In this document: in pieces, positions 35,963-46,306 of the stretch
Layout of the letters: each line of letters starts with the position of its first letter
Position numbering within the stretch: position 1 is the first letter of the stretch
From: Populus alba
Taxonomy: Eukaryota > Streptophyta > Magnoliopsida > Malpighiales > Salicaceae
NCBI RefSeq assembly: GCF_005239225.2
Contig: NC_133290.1
Coordinates: forward strand, 12,036,204 to 12,100,203
Direction of reading: 5' to 3'
Length of the DNA stretch: 64,000 nt
Made by a program: the position numbers and the translations under genes
Notes under the pieces: generated by a model
What the model saw: only the letters and a program-made list of their open reading frames with translations
Told to the model about the DNA's origin: nothing
Database searches by the model: none

Positions 35963-38900
35963 CTACATTGTAGAAAATCTCATTGAACCATGACGGGGAT
36001 GATGATGCAGATGATATGGTGGTGAAGGTATCGTTCTATCGCTTTCAACTTCGGACTCTTGGTTGTCAATCTCATGATCCGACGACCCTGATCCTTCAAA
36101 TGAAGTCTCGTAGTAGTCAATGTCATGGTCAGGATCCAACGCTGGAATTTGATCGTAGGTGCTCGGGCCAAATGGAGATGTCAATATCACATGGATCCCA
36201 TATCGTACCACTTCACTGTTTTCGGACCTCAATATCACATGTAGTTCCAATTCATCATCTTCACAATATTTTTCCATTGCCATCTCACGTCTACTTATGA
36301 GTCTTAGCCACCTATCACGGAAATAGGGTCTTGCATGTGTGGCTTCGAACAATGGAATACCGTCTCTTTTATTTTTTAGAATAGCCTTGAATTCTTGATG
36401 CCCACCACCTGAACAGACAGCCCAAATAATCAAGCCTTCGAAAACTGGAGGTATATGAATTGATAATGAACTCCTTTCTCTACAATAGTTGACCCACTTT
36501 GGAATCATAGAATAATCGAAGGGTCTAAGATAATGATGATCGAAGATTCTCTGCATAAATATGGAATTTAAGGAATGCTGAGATATTAGACACTGATTAA
36601 TATATATATGCGTGCGCGCGCCAATTGTGTGTTTATTTGTGAGCAAGAGAGAGTCTGAGAGACAGAAACAGTACCTGAAGAAGCAGATCCTTGGTAATTT
36701 TTTATAAATTACTCAGACCTTGCTTGTCATCAATCCCAATGAAATTGTACAGCCAATATTGAGACAGATATGGTGGTGCAGGTATTCCTCCATCTCTTCC
36801 AACTTCAGACTCGTGATCCCACTCTGACCCTTCAAATAAATCTGTCTTTTCAACTATCACATGGATCCCACATTCAAACACTCCAGCGTCTTCTCCCATA
36901 TAAAGTCCCACGCACAGTTCCAATTCCTCATCTTCACAATGTTCTTTCATTGCCATCTCGCTTAGACTTATGTATCTCATCAAATTTGTAAGGACCGGAA
37001 CCCATACGTATGCTTCAAACAATTGAATGTCGTTGCTTTTATTTTTTATACACAATTTGGCGGCACAACTAAGACCTATCAAACGTTGATAGACAACCCC
37101 AACAACCAAGCCTTGGAAAACTGGAGGTATATGAAATGATAATGAACTTCCTTTTCCTCGGTAGCTGAACCAATTGGAAATCATAGTGAACCTGTCTCTG
37201 TGGCTGAACGTATAGCAACGATTGAAGAGAATTCGATACCCATAACCACCGGAGCACAATGCCTATATATATATTTGATTTCAAGGAATGTTGAATATTA
37301 GACATTAATTAATGAAAATTTAGTGTGTGCAATTGTGTGCTTATTTGTGTGCAAGAGAGACTAAAATAGTACCTCAACAAGACTTCTCTTCCAATTTGAT
37401 GACTTGTAGTCGAGAACAGAGCGAATAATCCAGCCATGAATACTTAGACCTTCCATGCCTTCAATCTCTATTAAATCCGGACACCAAAGCAGATTCAGAA
37501 TTAGATATTTTTTTGCTTGGATTGGTAGTTTTACCCATTGCATTGATTTGCAACCATATGCTTCCAAATGTTCTAAATTTGAGGGAAGCTCTGGGATTGA
37601 TACAAGATTGCTACTAGGGCTGAGCATTTCCGGTTCGGTCTGGTTTTTACATAAAAAAATTAACCAAACCAACATTATTAATTTTAAAATTTTAAAACCA
37701 AAACCGGTTCGAACCGACCAGTTTCGGTTTGGTTCGGTTCGGTTTTTGTTGTTCAAAAACCTGTAAAACCGAAAGCAAATCTCAGTGCCCGGTGCACACA
37801 AACTACAAGCAAATCTCGATGTCCAGTGCCTACAAATTACAAACAAATCTCGATTTCTGTTGTTCAAGAAAACAGATCTGCCCACAAACTCCAAACAAAT
37901 TATAATATAATAATAAAAAAACAACAATCCACAAGATGCAGAGATAGACTTGAAATGGAGTTAGAATCTTAATCTTCAAAAAGTTAGCTCTTTTTATCTG
38001 TCCATCTATGTAGTTTGATTAAATAAATGCAGGGGTGAACTTAAAGAGATGAAAGATAAAGAGAAAGGGAGGGGGGCTACGGGGAGAGATGAGAAGCAAA
38101 GAGAAAAGGAGAGAAGAAAGGGAGGGGGGGCCTACGGGGAGAGATGAGAAGATGATGAGAGGCAAAGAAAAGAGAGGGGGATGATGAGATGGAGAGAAAG
38201 GGGGGCTGTTATGAGAGGGGGGAGGGAGGGGGATGATGAGAGGGAGAGACAGAGGGGCAGTGAGAAGATGATGAGAGGGGGGAGGGGGGGCGTCTACTGA
38301 AAGTTAGTTTAGGTGTAGGGTTTTTTTTATTTATACTTGTTTTTTTTTTTAAAGTGCTTGTATGGTTGAACTGGTTCGGTTCGGTTCAATCGGTTTCGGA
38401 CTTTAGAAACCGAAACCGAACCAGAATCTTTTTGTGATTTTTTAATCGGTTAATTCCGTTTTTTTTTGTTCGGTTTTTTCGGTTATTTTTTTTTTCTAGT
38501 TTTTCCGGTTTAATCGATTTATCGGTTTTTTTGCTCACCCCTAATTGCTACAATGCTCAACCCTCATAAGCCGCAGCTTAAAAAGGATGCCGATGCCAGA
38601 AGGCAGATCGAAGAACTTGTTTCTTGATAGATCCAACTCTTCGAGAGAGGACAAACCTCCAAAATCAACATCATTAGTTGCACGTTCAGACAAACCATAA
38701 TTAACAAGTTTTAGCCTTCCCAATACTCTCCAAATAGTGAAAGTTGGAGATAGAAGAAAAGCTGAAATCCAAGAAGAATTTGGTGAAGGCCAATATGGTA
38801 AGTTCCACTTCCAGTCCCAGTGTCCGCGCCATAACAACTTCCTCACACACTTCAAATGTCTAATTATAGAGACAAATTGCTCCTCGTTAATTCCATCTGC

Positions 38901-39894
38901 TAGAAGCGTAGCGAATGACTCAATATCACCCATGCATTCCGACAGCTCCTTGAGTTGTAAACACCCCGAAATATTCAAACAAACAAGAGACTTTGAATGT
39001 CCAATAGATTGATGCATCTCAACTAAACTTGAGCAACCTTCAAGCAATAGCTTCTCTAAACTTGAACTGTACAAGTTTGGTGTTTTAACAAGGTTACATG
39101 AATAACTGAGATCAATGATTTTTAGATTGTTGAGAATCTACAAGAGCAATGAAGAAAATAATTAAAAAGTAATCATCAAAAATTGTAACATGTAAATATA
39201 AATTACATAATAGACAAGTTTTGGGGCATTTTGGTGTGTTTGGCACCTTTTTTTCCTTCCATAGTTCTCTGATGTTACTGTACTTCATATCAATAACAAC
39301 TACGTAGTCCAGTGAAAAATCGGATGGCAAAAATCTCAAAGGACATTCAAGCCAACAAATCCACGTCAACACTTTCAAAAGCCGTTTGAAAGATCTGGTG
39401 AGATCTGCTCCATTGATTTGCAGTAATTTTAAGAATTTCATTTTTGCAAATGATCTTGTGCTTAGTGATTTCTCTTCCGATCTTCTCACATCCAGTGCAA
39501 GGCCCTGTACAACTTTTGTTCCCTAAGAAAGCAAAAGGAAAAAATCAATAGAACTTTCAAATGATTGTTTGTAATAAGTCTGATAATAAAGATACAAATG
39601 AATGTGCTTTTCTATATGCATTGAGTTCTTACCATCTGCATCTTGAGTACTTTCCATGCATCCTCTTGACACCAAATTCTGCTCCTTTGTGCAGGATTTT
39701 CAGGTGACTCATCCTTAACGATCCCCCTTCCCGTCTCTCGTAATAGATCATGCATGCTTATCGTTCCAGAATCATCAACTTTAATCAGAGACCTTTCAAT
39801 GAGAGTTCCGAAATCATCTTCTGGATTGCAACCATAACGTCCTTCTAGCACTTCTGCTACGTAATCTTTCTGTCTACCAATAAAGAAGCATCCA
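35963..39894 (-). pseudogene. 5'-truncated TNL resistance gene (TNL-1)
   Basis: Minus strand. It begins in the middle of exon 2 at the duplication junction (from CFFIG of the NB-ARC ARC2 region) and lacks TIR and P-loop. Exon 2 ends at about 39634; exon 3 is 39522-39247 (92 codons, GTKVVQGL start, LRR); exon 4 starts at 39137 and ends at 37373 but is split by a 929-bp hAT element. Exon 5 (37262-36675) and exon 6 (from about 36559) encode two post-LRR (C-JID-like) domains with SSLSFHIPPVFQGL and SSLSIHIPPVFEGL. Nonsense codons end exon 5 early (TCA to TAA near 36702) and exon 6 early (CAG to TAG at about 35963), judged against TNL-2. Exon 4 retains the Glu codon that is a stop in TNL-2. Confidence 0.9.
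37615..38543. mobile_element. Non-autonomous hAT-type element in TNL-1 exon 4
   Basis: 929 bp flanked by an exact 8-bp duplication ATTGCTAC (37607-37614 and 38544-38551). The ends are inverted repeats: TAGGGCTGAGCA on the left and TAGGGGTGAGCA on the reversed right end. TNL-2 has the empty site (GATTGCTGCAATG). Eight-base targets and a TAGGGxTG terminus fit hAT. Both ends are dense in CGGTTCGG/CCGAAACC subterminal motifs. The interior 38040-38295 is a purine-rich, G-run minisatellite. No transposase frame is present. Confidence 0.88.
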
Positions 39895-40404
39895 ATATTT
39901 GCAGAGATCCCGAGCGAGCGTCTATGCTTTGGATCGATCATTCGAATCTATGCTTTCTTCATTTGCTCCCCCTACAGTAGGGATCTTGGCCCAGCATGTT
40001 TATGGTTATAAAACTCCCAAAAAATCATTAGACAATGTCAAGGTGATAACAGACCGAGAAAATGCTGCATCACTTGCAAAAAGGCACTCTACACAGCAAT
40101 TGGCATTCCAATGGCATTATGTTGCTTCATCTACTCCTTCCTCTACTGCACGTACCCAAGAGACCGGGAGAGGGCAAGGATGACTGCTTTGATAGAATTA
40201 GAAATGCAACAGTTAGAGGCAGATGATTCTCCTTTGAGGGAAGAACACACTCGATTGAATGCTTCAGAAACAAACGGACTAGATGGAGAGGAAAGAACCG
40301 AAATAGACATCAAGAATGGAATCGATGAGATCATTGATTTCGATGATGATGACGAGGAGGCTCTACTCTATCGTCAGCTAACATTCTCAAATTTAGCAGA
40401 CTGA
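39891..40404 (+). pseudogene. Orphan exon 3 of the UNE2-like transporter
   Basis: Near-identical to 34282-34807 of copy C, starting TCCAATATTTGCAGAGAT. About 14 bp are missing shortly after the start (the bases coding for VPQK in copy C). Two extra A near 40080 shift the frame after AASLAK; the rest continues in another frame to the same acidic end and TGA. No exons 1 or 2 precede it: on its left is exon 2 of TNL-1 on the other strand. It cannot encode a transporter. Confidence 0.92.
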
Positions 40405-41090
40405 CGAGCCTCTCAGGCGAAAGCTGTGTTGCTGTTACATGATATACTCAGCTAATCGATATATACAGAAAAAAGCTACATTAAAACAACACTCATTTTG
40501 TATTCATTCATTGATTTGATGGTAGCTTGTGTTTCCTCACCAAATTTGATTCCTCAAGCTCTGCATTTTTCTTTCATGAAAGTTTGGGCGCGTTTTTCTT
40601 GTCCTCAAATGACTTAACTGTTCAATATCTTTCAGCAACTTGTTTGTGAATAATTGCAACAGCTTAAAGGAGGATCTATCATTTTAATATTAGCAGGGCT
40701 GAGAAAAAAAATCAAAATATCAAGAATATCAATAAAAAGTAACTTATAATGGTTGAAAATTTTAAAATTTAACCCAGTTCGATTTGGTTTTTGTTTGGGA
40801 TGTAAAAAAAAATAAATAAATAAATAAAAACCCACTTCCTTTTCTCTCTTTGCACGGCTCCCTCTTCAAAATCATCTTTTTATTTGTGTTTGTACAAGCA
40901 GTGCTTGTTTGTTATATGTTGCGCTTATATTTCGCCAGCAAAAGCCCCTTTATCTTTCCTCCCTTCTTCCTCATCCTTACTCTCTCATATTCCTTTCCTC
41001 TCTTGCAAACTTTACCTTCGGAATTTTTGTTTCCTTCTATTTTTGTTGTTGTGAACCGAGTTGAATTCAATTTGGGGTAGATCCAATTGA
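40405..41090 (+). other. Duplicated 3' flank of the transporter
   Basis: Copy of 34808-35580 with one 317-bp repeat unit instead of two. It retains about 140 bp (40540-40680) missing after the stop in unit 1. Non-coding. Confidence 0.8.
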
Positions 41091-41732
41091 ATATGATGAT
41101 ATCCCTTTGATTTCCTTCACCTGCACACGTCATCTTCAGGTGTGTTTGCACACGTCATCTTCAGGTGTTTTTGAGATTGAAGTGCAGTGAGGTATTGTTA
41201 AGTTTTTTTTAATAAAATTCAAAACAAATAACAAAAAAACATGTATTTTTAATTTTTAATGAAATGTGGTTTGTATTTTAAAAAAATTATATCTATAAAA
41301 AAAACTTATTCTCAACATAATTCCAAACACACTCTTCCTTTAAAATCTATCATCTTTTCTACTTTTGTTTTCATAAGGACTATTAGAGCTAATTTTGCGA
41401 TAGATCCGATTGGATAAGATGGGATTCTAAAAAATTATTTTTTCTTGTGTTTTGTGATTGTAATTTATGGAAATATAATCTTGTTATTTTTCATGGTCAT
41501 GTTTTTTCTTAATTTATATATTTATGTGGTTCTTAGATGTGATATTTTATGAAAAACAATGTTAGGTTATAAATATTCATAAAAATTTAAATGACTTAAA
41601 CTCTCAAGTAAGAAAAAAAAAGTTTTTTTTCAGTATAAATTTCTTTTTTCTTATCCAACATGTTTACATAATATATATAAACTCATCATAATCTGAATTT
41701 TAAAAAATTATATGTCATGATTCTTAGTGAAT
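41091..41732. other. Gene-free AT-rich stretch
   Basis: Unit-2-specific DNA with a short doublet of CACACGTCATCTTCAGGTG at about 41125-41167. No gene is seen. Confidence 0.5.
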
Positions 41733-42117
41733 AGACGATCCCTTAATCCAATTGACGGAGTCTTATAAATGGATTAATTTTTTTGATTTTTACTGGAGAT
41801 TAGGAATAGATGGACTTTCTCTAGGACCTATTTTACTGACTGGATTTATCACCACTTTAGCTACTTTAGCGGCTCGGCCAATTACTCGGGATTCCCGATT
41901 ATTTCATTTTTTTGATGTTAGCAATGTATAGTGGTCAAATAGGATTATTTTCTTCTCAAAATCTTTTACTTTTTTTCATTATGTGGGAGTTAGAATTAAT
42001 TCCTGTTTATCTACTTCTAGCCATGTGGGGGAGGGGGGGGAGCAACGTCTGTATTCAGCTACAAAATTTATTTTGTATACTGCAGGAAGTTCTGTTTTTT
42101 TATTAATGGGGGCCTTA
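41733..42117 (+). pseudogene. ndhD: Plastid ndhD fragment in the nucleus (NUPT)
   Basis: The + strand encodes an internal part of the plastid NADH dehydrogenase-like subunit 4 protein. It starts near DDPLIQL, continues through [17 protein letters not shown] and [17 protein letters not shown], and then, after a frameshift in a T-run, [15 protein letters not shown] and [22 protein letters not shown]-run expansion near 42029-42039 shifts the frame again before the Y-S-A-T-K-F region. Only about 130 of roughly 500 codons are present. The frameshifts show it has decayed in the nucleus. It is not mitochondrial nad4: the reading agrees with ndhD motif by motif. Confidence 0.92.
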
Positions 42118-42129
42118 TAAGCAACATTT

Positions 42130-42450
42130 TAAAAAACTTGTGTATATCATACTCATAAGTAATTATTCATATAACAATCATTAATATTACTATAAAATAT
42201 ATAATCTTATTTATAAATTATGAAAACAAAATGGATAATTTTTAAATATCATCATAATAATTTTGTTTTAAAAAAGAATTTTATTAAAAATAACTTGTTA
42301 ATTACAAATAGAAGAAAAAAGGTGAGGGGTCTTTAGAAAAAAAGCTTAAGTGTTGTTAGGTCTAAAAGACCACACTGGGGCGTCCTAACATGACATCTTG
42401 ACACATTTAAGCCAACCCTCTATCTTCTCTTGTTTTGGAGAAAAAAAGAT
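42130..42450 (+). repeat. Dispersed repeat, copy 1 (mate near 51320)
   Basis: A CATAAGTAATTATTCATA-like phrase, ATTATAATCTTATTTA-like text and a GGTGAGGGxxxTTTAGAAAA segment occur in the same order at 51320-51560. It may be an LTR fragment; no coding capacity. Confidence 0.5.
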
Positions 42451-42454
42451 CAAC

Positions 42455-43700
42455 TACATGTTGTCTATCCAAATATTTTTTGAATAGAATAGATAATATG
42501 TTGTTCACTAATACATTTTTTGACCATGTTTATTGACTAGAAAAGTAGGGTCCGAGTTTTAGGATTTAAAATTCAATTTTTAACTTGTTTTCATTAAAAA
42601 AAAATCTTTTAAACCTATTTTCAATCCAAAAAAACTCTATAAATCGTTTTAAAAAATAAAAAATATAAACCAAATAAAAAAAACTTTTTGGACTCCAATC
42701 TAGTTTTTTTAATATTGTTAAAGGACTAAGACAACCTGTTTTATAACTTCTTCTTCTTTTTACAAATTAAAACCATTAATATCAAGATTTATATTTGGTG
42801 TTGGCCCAAGTTTTTAATTTCTTTTTTTTTTCTGGTGATTTTATCTCAAAATGCAGAAAGTAAAAATATGAACGACATGTTGTTTATCCAAATATTTTTT
42901 GAATAGAATAGATACATGTTGTTCACTACTACATTATTTGACCATGTTTAGTGACTAGAAAAGCAGGATCTGAGTTTTAGGGTTTAAAATTCAATTTTTA
43001 ATTTGTTTTCACTCAAAAAAAAATCTTTTAAACCTATTTTCAATTCAAAAAAACTCTATAATCGCTTTAAAAATAAAAAAATATAAACCAAATAAAAAAA
43101 AATTTGGGCTCTAATCTAGTTTTTCTAATATTGTTAAAGGACTAAGACACCCCGTTTTATAACTCCTTTTTTTTTACAAATTAAACCCGTTAATATCAAG
43201 ATTTATATTTGGTGTTGGCCCAAGTTTTTCATTTTTCTTTTTTTTTTTCTAGTGATTTTCTCTTAAAATGCAGGAAGTAAAAAGATGAACGACATGTTGT
43301 TTATCCAAATATTTTTTGAATAGAATAGATAAATGTTGTTCACTACTACATTATTCAACCATGTTTAGTGACTAGAAAAGCAGGGTTCGAGTTTTAGGGT
43401 TTAAAATTCAATTTTTAATTTGTTTTCACTCAAAAAAAAAATCTTTTAAACCTATTTTTAATTCAAAAAAACTCTATAACCGCTTTAAAAATAAAAAAAA
43501 TATAAACCAAATAAAAAAAAAAATTGGGCTCCAATCTAGTTTTTCTAATATTGTTAAGGGATTAAGATGCCTCGTTTTATAAACTTTTTTTTTTTTTTTA
43601 CAAATTAAACTTGTTAATATCAAGATTTATATTTGGTGTTGGCCCAAGTTTTTTTTTTTTCCCCGGTGATTTTCTCTCAAAATGTTGAAACTAAAAAGTA
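42455..43700. repeat. Three tandem 417-bp repeats
   Basis: TTGT[C/T]TATCC followed by AAATATTTTTTGAATAGAAT occurs at 42461, 42880 and 43297, giving periods of 419 and 417 bp. Each unit also contains GTTCACTA, GGGTTTAAAATTCAATTTTT and TATTTGGTGTTGGCCCAAGT. Units 2 and 3 are closer to each other than to unit 1. No coding frame. Confidence 0.9.
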
Positions 43701-44004
43701 ATAAAAATAAAGTTTTAAAATTAAAATATAAACAGCTAAAATTACAGGACCAATCAAAAACTTGATAGATCAAAGTATATTTTCTTACTGCCACACACAA
43801 CAATGCGTCCATGAAGACTTGTCACTCGTTGAAGCATGAGAATTGCTGCGGAATGCAGTACTACGGAGAGCAGTACGACAAGCACCCCATGCTTGCTGTA
43901 GATCCTATAGTCTCCTTCTTTATCTGTGTTTAAGGCCTTTTTATGTGAAGTGTTAATTAATGCCTCTGTTAATTGCAGATAACTTTCAAGAAAATTAATA
44001 TTTA
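43701..44004. other. Short gene-free segment
   Basis: 43811-43910 has mixed composition and a 40-codon frame that includes ENCCGMQYYGEQYDKHPMLA before a possible GT donor. It may be a fragment of a coding exon that I do not recognise. Confidence 0.3.
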
Positions 44005-44255
44005 TTAGAATATAATATAAATTTTATTTAAAAATTTAAAATTTTGGGTTGAATTAGTTCTTTACATGATATCAAAGCCTTAATGACTAAGCAGTCACGA
44101 GTTCAAATATCAATCTCATTATCTTTATTTATTTGATAAAAAATAAATATAAAATAATATGAATATATACAAATTTCAAGTAGAAAGAACATTCATTTAA
44201 AAAATATAAATTATATTATGGACCTCACCTAATAATAAAAATTTATCCATTATGA
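44005..44255 (+). mobile_element. TRIM-like element, copy 1
   Basis: AATATAAATT text at the left, TTGGGTTGAATTAGTTCTTTA, then ATGATATCAAAGCC, a degenerate TGGTATCAGAGCC primer-binding site. A GCAGTCACGAGTTCAAAT segment follows, then a second, degraded copy of the left end from 44200. The same family is better preserved at 59850. Confidence 0.5.
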
Positions 44256-44671
44256 AACAAAACTTTAAAATTTTTTATTTCATTAAGATATTTTTATGGA
44301 TACGAGTAACAAACAATATTTTGAAGTCTAATTTACTATTCACTATGTGTTTATGTCTAGATATCACTTTTTTAAACAAGTTAGTTTATAACATTATGAT
44401 TTATTTATAAAAAATCTTATAACTTGTCTAAAACATGATGTGTGACAGGAAACAAGACTTTAAACTAAAAAGAAGGTCCAATTTTGAATTGATTGATTTA
44501 TTATTCATTTTAATTTATATATATAAAGCCTACAACAAGATGATCATACCCAACAAGATGATTTTGCTACCTAAAAAATACTATATTTATTTAGTGATCA
44601 TACACAACAAGATGATAATATCATAGCTAAGTGGGCATAAAGTGGGGAGTTTTCTTAAACCAATCCTTCGC

Positions 44672-46306
44672 CTAATTGAGATCATGAGGTGAGAACTTTT
44701 GCATGTCCATGCTTATCCATAGGCTGAACGCACGAATCAAAAAAGCTTTCCACTGCTGCATTGTAGAAAATCTCATTGAACCATGACGGGGATGATGAAG
44801 CAGATGATATGATGGTGAAGGTATCGTTCTATCGCTTTCAACTTCGGACTCTTGGTTTTCAATCTCATGATCCGACGACCCTGATCCTTCAAATGGAGTC
44901 TCGTAGTAGTCAATGTCATGATCCCCCTCTGAACCTTCAAAAGATTCATGGTTGTAAATGTCAGGATCTAACGCTGGAATTTGATCGTAGCTGCTCGGTC
45001 TAAATGGAAATGTCTTTATCACATGGATCCCACATCGTACCACTTCACTGTTTTCGGACCTCAATATCACATGTAGTTCCAATTCATCATCTTCACAATA
45101 TTTTTCCATTTCCATCTCACGTCTACTTATGAGTCTTAGCCACCTACCTCGGAAATAGGGTCTTGCATGTGTGGCTTCGAACAATGGAATACCGTCTCTT
45201 TTATTTTTTAGAATAACCTTGAATTCTTGATGCCCACCACCTGAACAGACAGCCCAAATGACCAAGCCTTCGAAAACTGGTGGTATATGAAATGATAATG
45301 AACTCCCTTCTCCACAGTAGCTGAACCAATTTGGAATCATAAAATAATCTAAGGGTTTAAGATAATGATGATCGGAGATTCTCTGCATAAATATGGAATT
45401 TAAGGAATGCTGAGATTTTAGACACTAATTAATATATATATATATATATATATGTGCGCGCGCGCGCCAATTGTGTGTTTTTTTGTGAGCAAAAGAGAGT
45501 CTGAGAGACAGAAACAGTACCCGAAGAAGCAGATCCTTGGTAATTTTTGATAAATTACTCAGACCTTGCTTGCCGTCAATCCCAATGAAATTGTACAGCC
45601 AATATTGAGACAGATATGGTGGTGCAGGTATTCCTCCATCTCTTCCAACTTCAACTCGTGATCCCACTCTGACACTTCAAATGAATCTGTCTTTTCAACT
45701 ATCACATGGATCCCACATTCAAACACTTCAGCGTATTCTCCCAGTTCCACGCACAGTTCCAATTCCTCATCTTCACAATGTTCTTTCATTGCCATCTCGC
45801 TTAGACTTATGTATCTCATCAAATTTGTAAGGAACGGAACGCATGCGTATGCTTCAAACAATTGAATGCCATTGCTTTTATTTTTTATACACAATTTGGC
45901 GGCACAACTAAGACCTATCAAACGTTGATAGACAACCCCAACGACCAAGCCTTGGAAAACTGGAGGTATATGAAATGATAATGAACTTCCTTTTCCTCGG
46001 TAGCTGAACCAATTGGGAATCATAGTGAACCTGTCTCTGTGGCTGAACGTATAGCAACGATTGAAGAGAATTTGATACCCATAACCACCGTAGCACAATG
46101 CCTGTATATATATATATATATATATATATATTGATTTCAAGGAATGATGAATATTAGACATTAATTAATGAAAATTTAGTGTGTGCAATTGTGTGCTTAT
46201 TTGTGTGCAAGAGAGACTAAAATAGTACCTCAACAAGACTTCTCTTACAATTTGATGATTTGTAGTCGAGAACAGAGCGAATAATCCAGCCATGATTACT
46301 TAGACC
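44672..46306 (-). pseudogene. Disconnected C-terminal exons of TNL-2 (two C-JID-like domains)
   Basis: Remains of the TNL-2 coding region beyond its premature stop: the end of exon 4 (to 46229), exon 5 (46101-45521) and exon 6 (45382-44672), with intact GT-AG sites. Each of exons 5 and 6 encodes a module with MIPNWFSY, SSLSFHIPPVFxGL and an MEKYCEDDELELHV-type segment, the pattern of the post-LRR domain found in TIR-type receptors. Exon 5 also has a 1-bp deletion near 45653 relative to TNL-1, which shifts the frame before DGGIPAPPYLSQY. Without that deletion the exon lengths keep phase, so the ancestral gene read through both modules. Confidence 0.82.
45426..45466. repeat. (TA)n plus (GC)n microsatellite
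   Basis: TA units followed by GTGCGCGCGCGCGCC in the intron between the two C-JID exons of TNL-2; TNL-1 has a shorter version near 36600. Another (TA)n lies at about 46105-46131 just upstream of the exon 5 acceptor. Confidence 0.9.

Larger units (their letters stand above)
34282..39894. repeat. Transporter-TNL tandem duplication, unit 1
   Basis: The unit runs from the first base of exon 3 of transporter copy C through its 3' flank and the 3' half of a minus-strand TNL gene. The same order recurs in 39891-47818. Unit 1 carries extra copies of a 317-bp flank repeat and an hAT insertion, and lacks about 3.2 kb found in unit 2. Confidence 0.88.

Noticed and set aside
35980..37305. Several ORFs on both strands around the TNL-1 C-terminal exons
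   Set aside because: They are other-frame shadows of the C-JID-like exons.
37361..37927. 188-codon ORF spanning TNL-1 exon 4 and the hAT element
   Set aside because: A chance fusion across a transposon border; the first part is transposon sequence.
39899..40183. A functional small protein from the orphan transporter exon
   Set aside because: It lacks exons 1 and 2, has a 14-bp loss and a frameshift, and its ATG only arises at the duplication junction.
41733..42117. Mitochondrial nad4 as source of the organellar fragment
   Set aside because: The protein motifs match plastid ndhD, including the [15 protein letters not shown] and [15 protein letters not shown] segments in order.
42455..43700. 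CRISPR-like array
   Set aside because: Units are about 417 bp, directly adjoining and without unique spacers; this is a plant nuclear genome.
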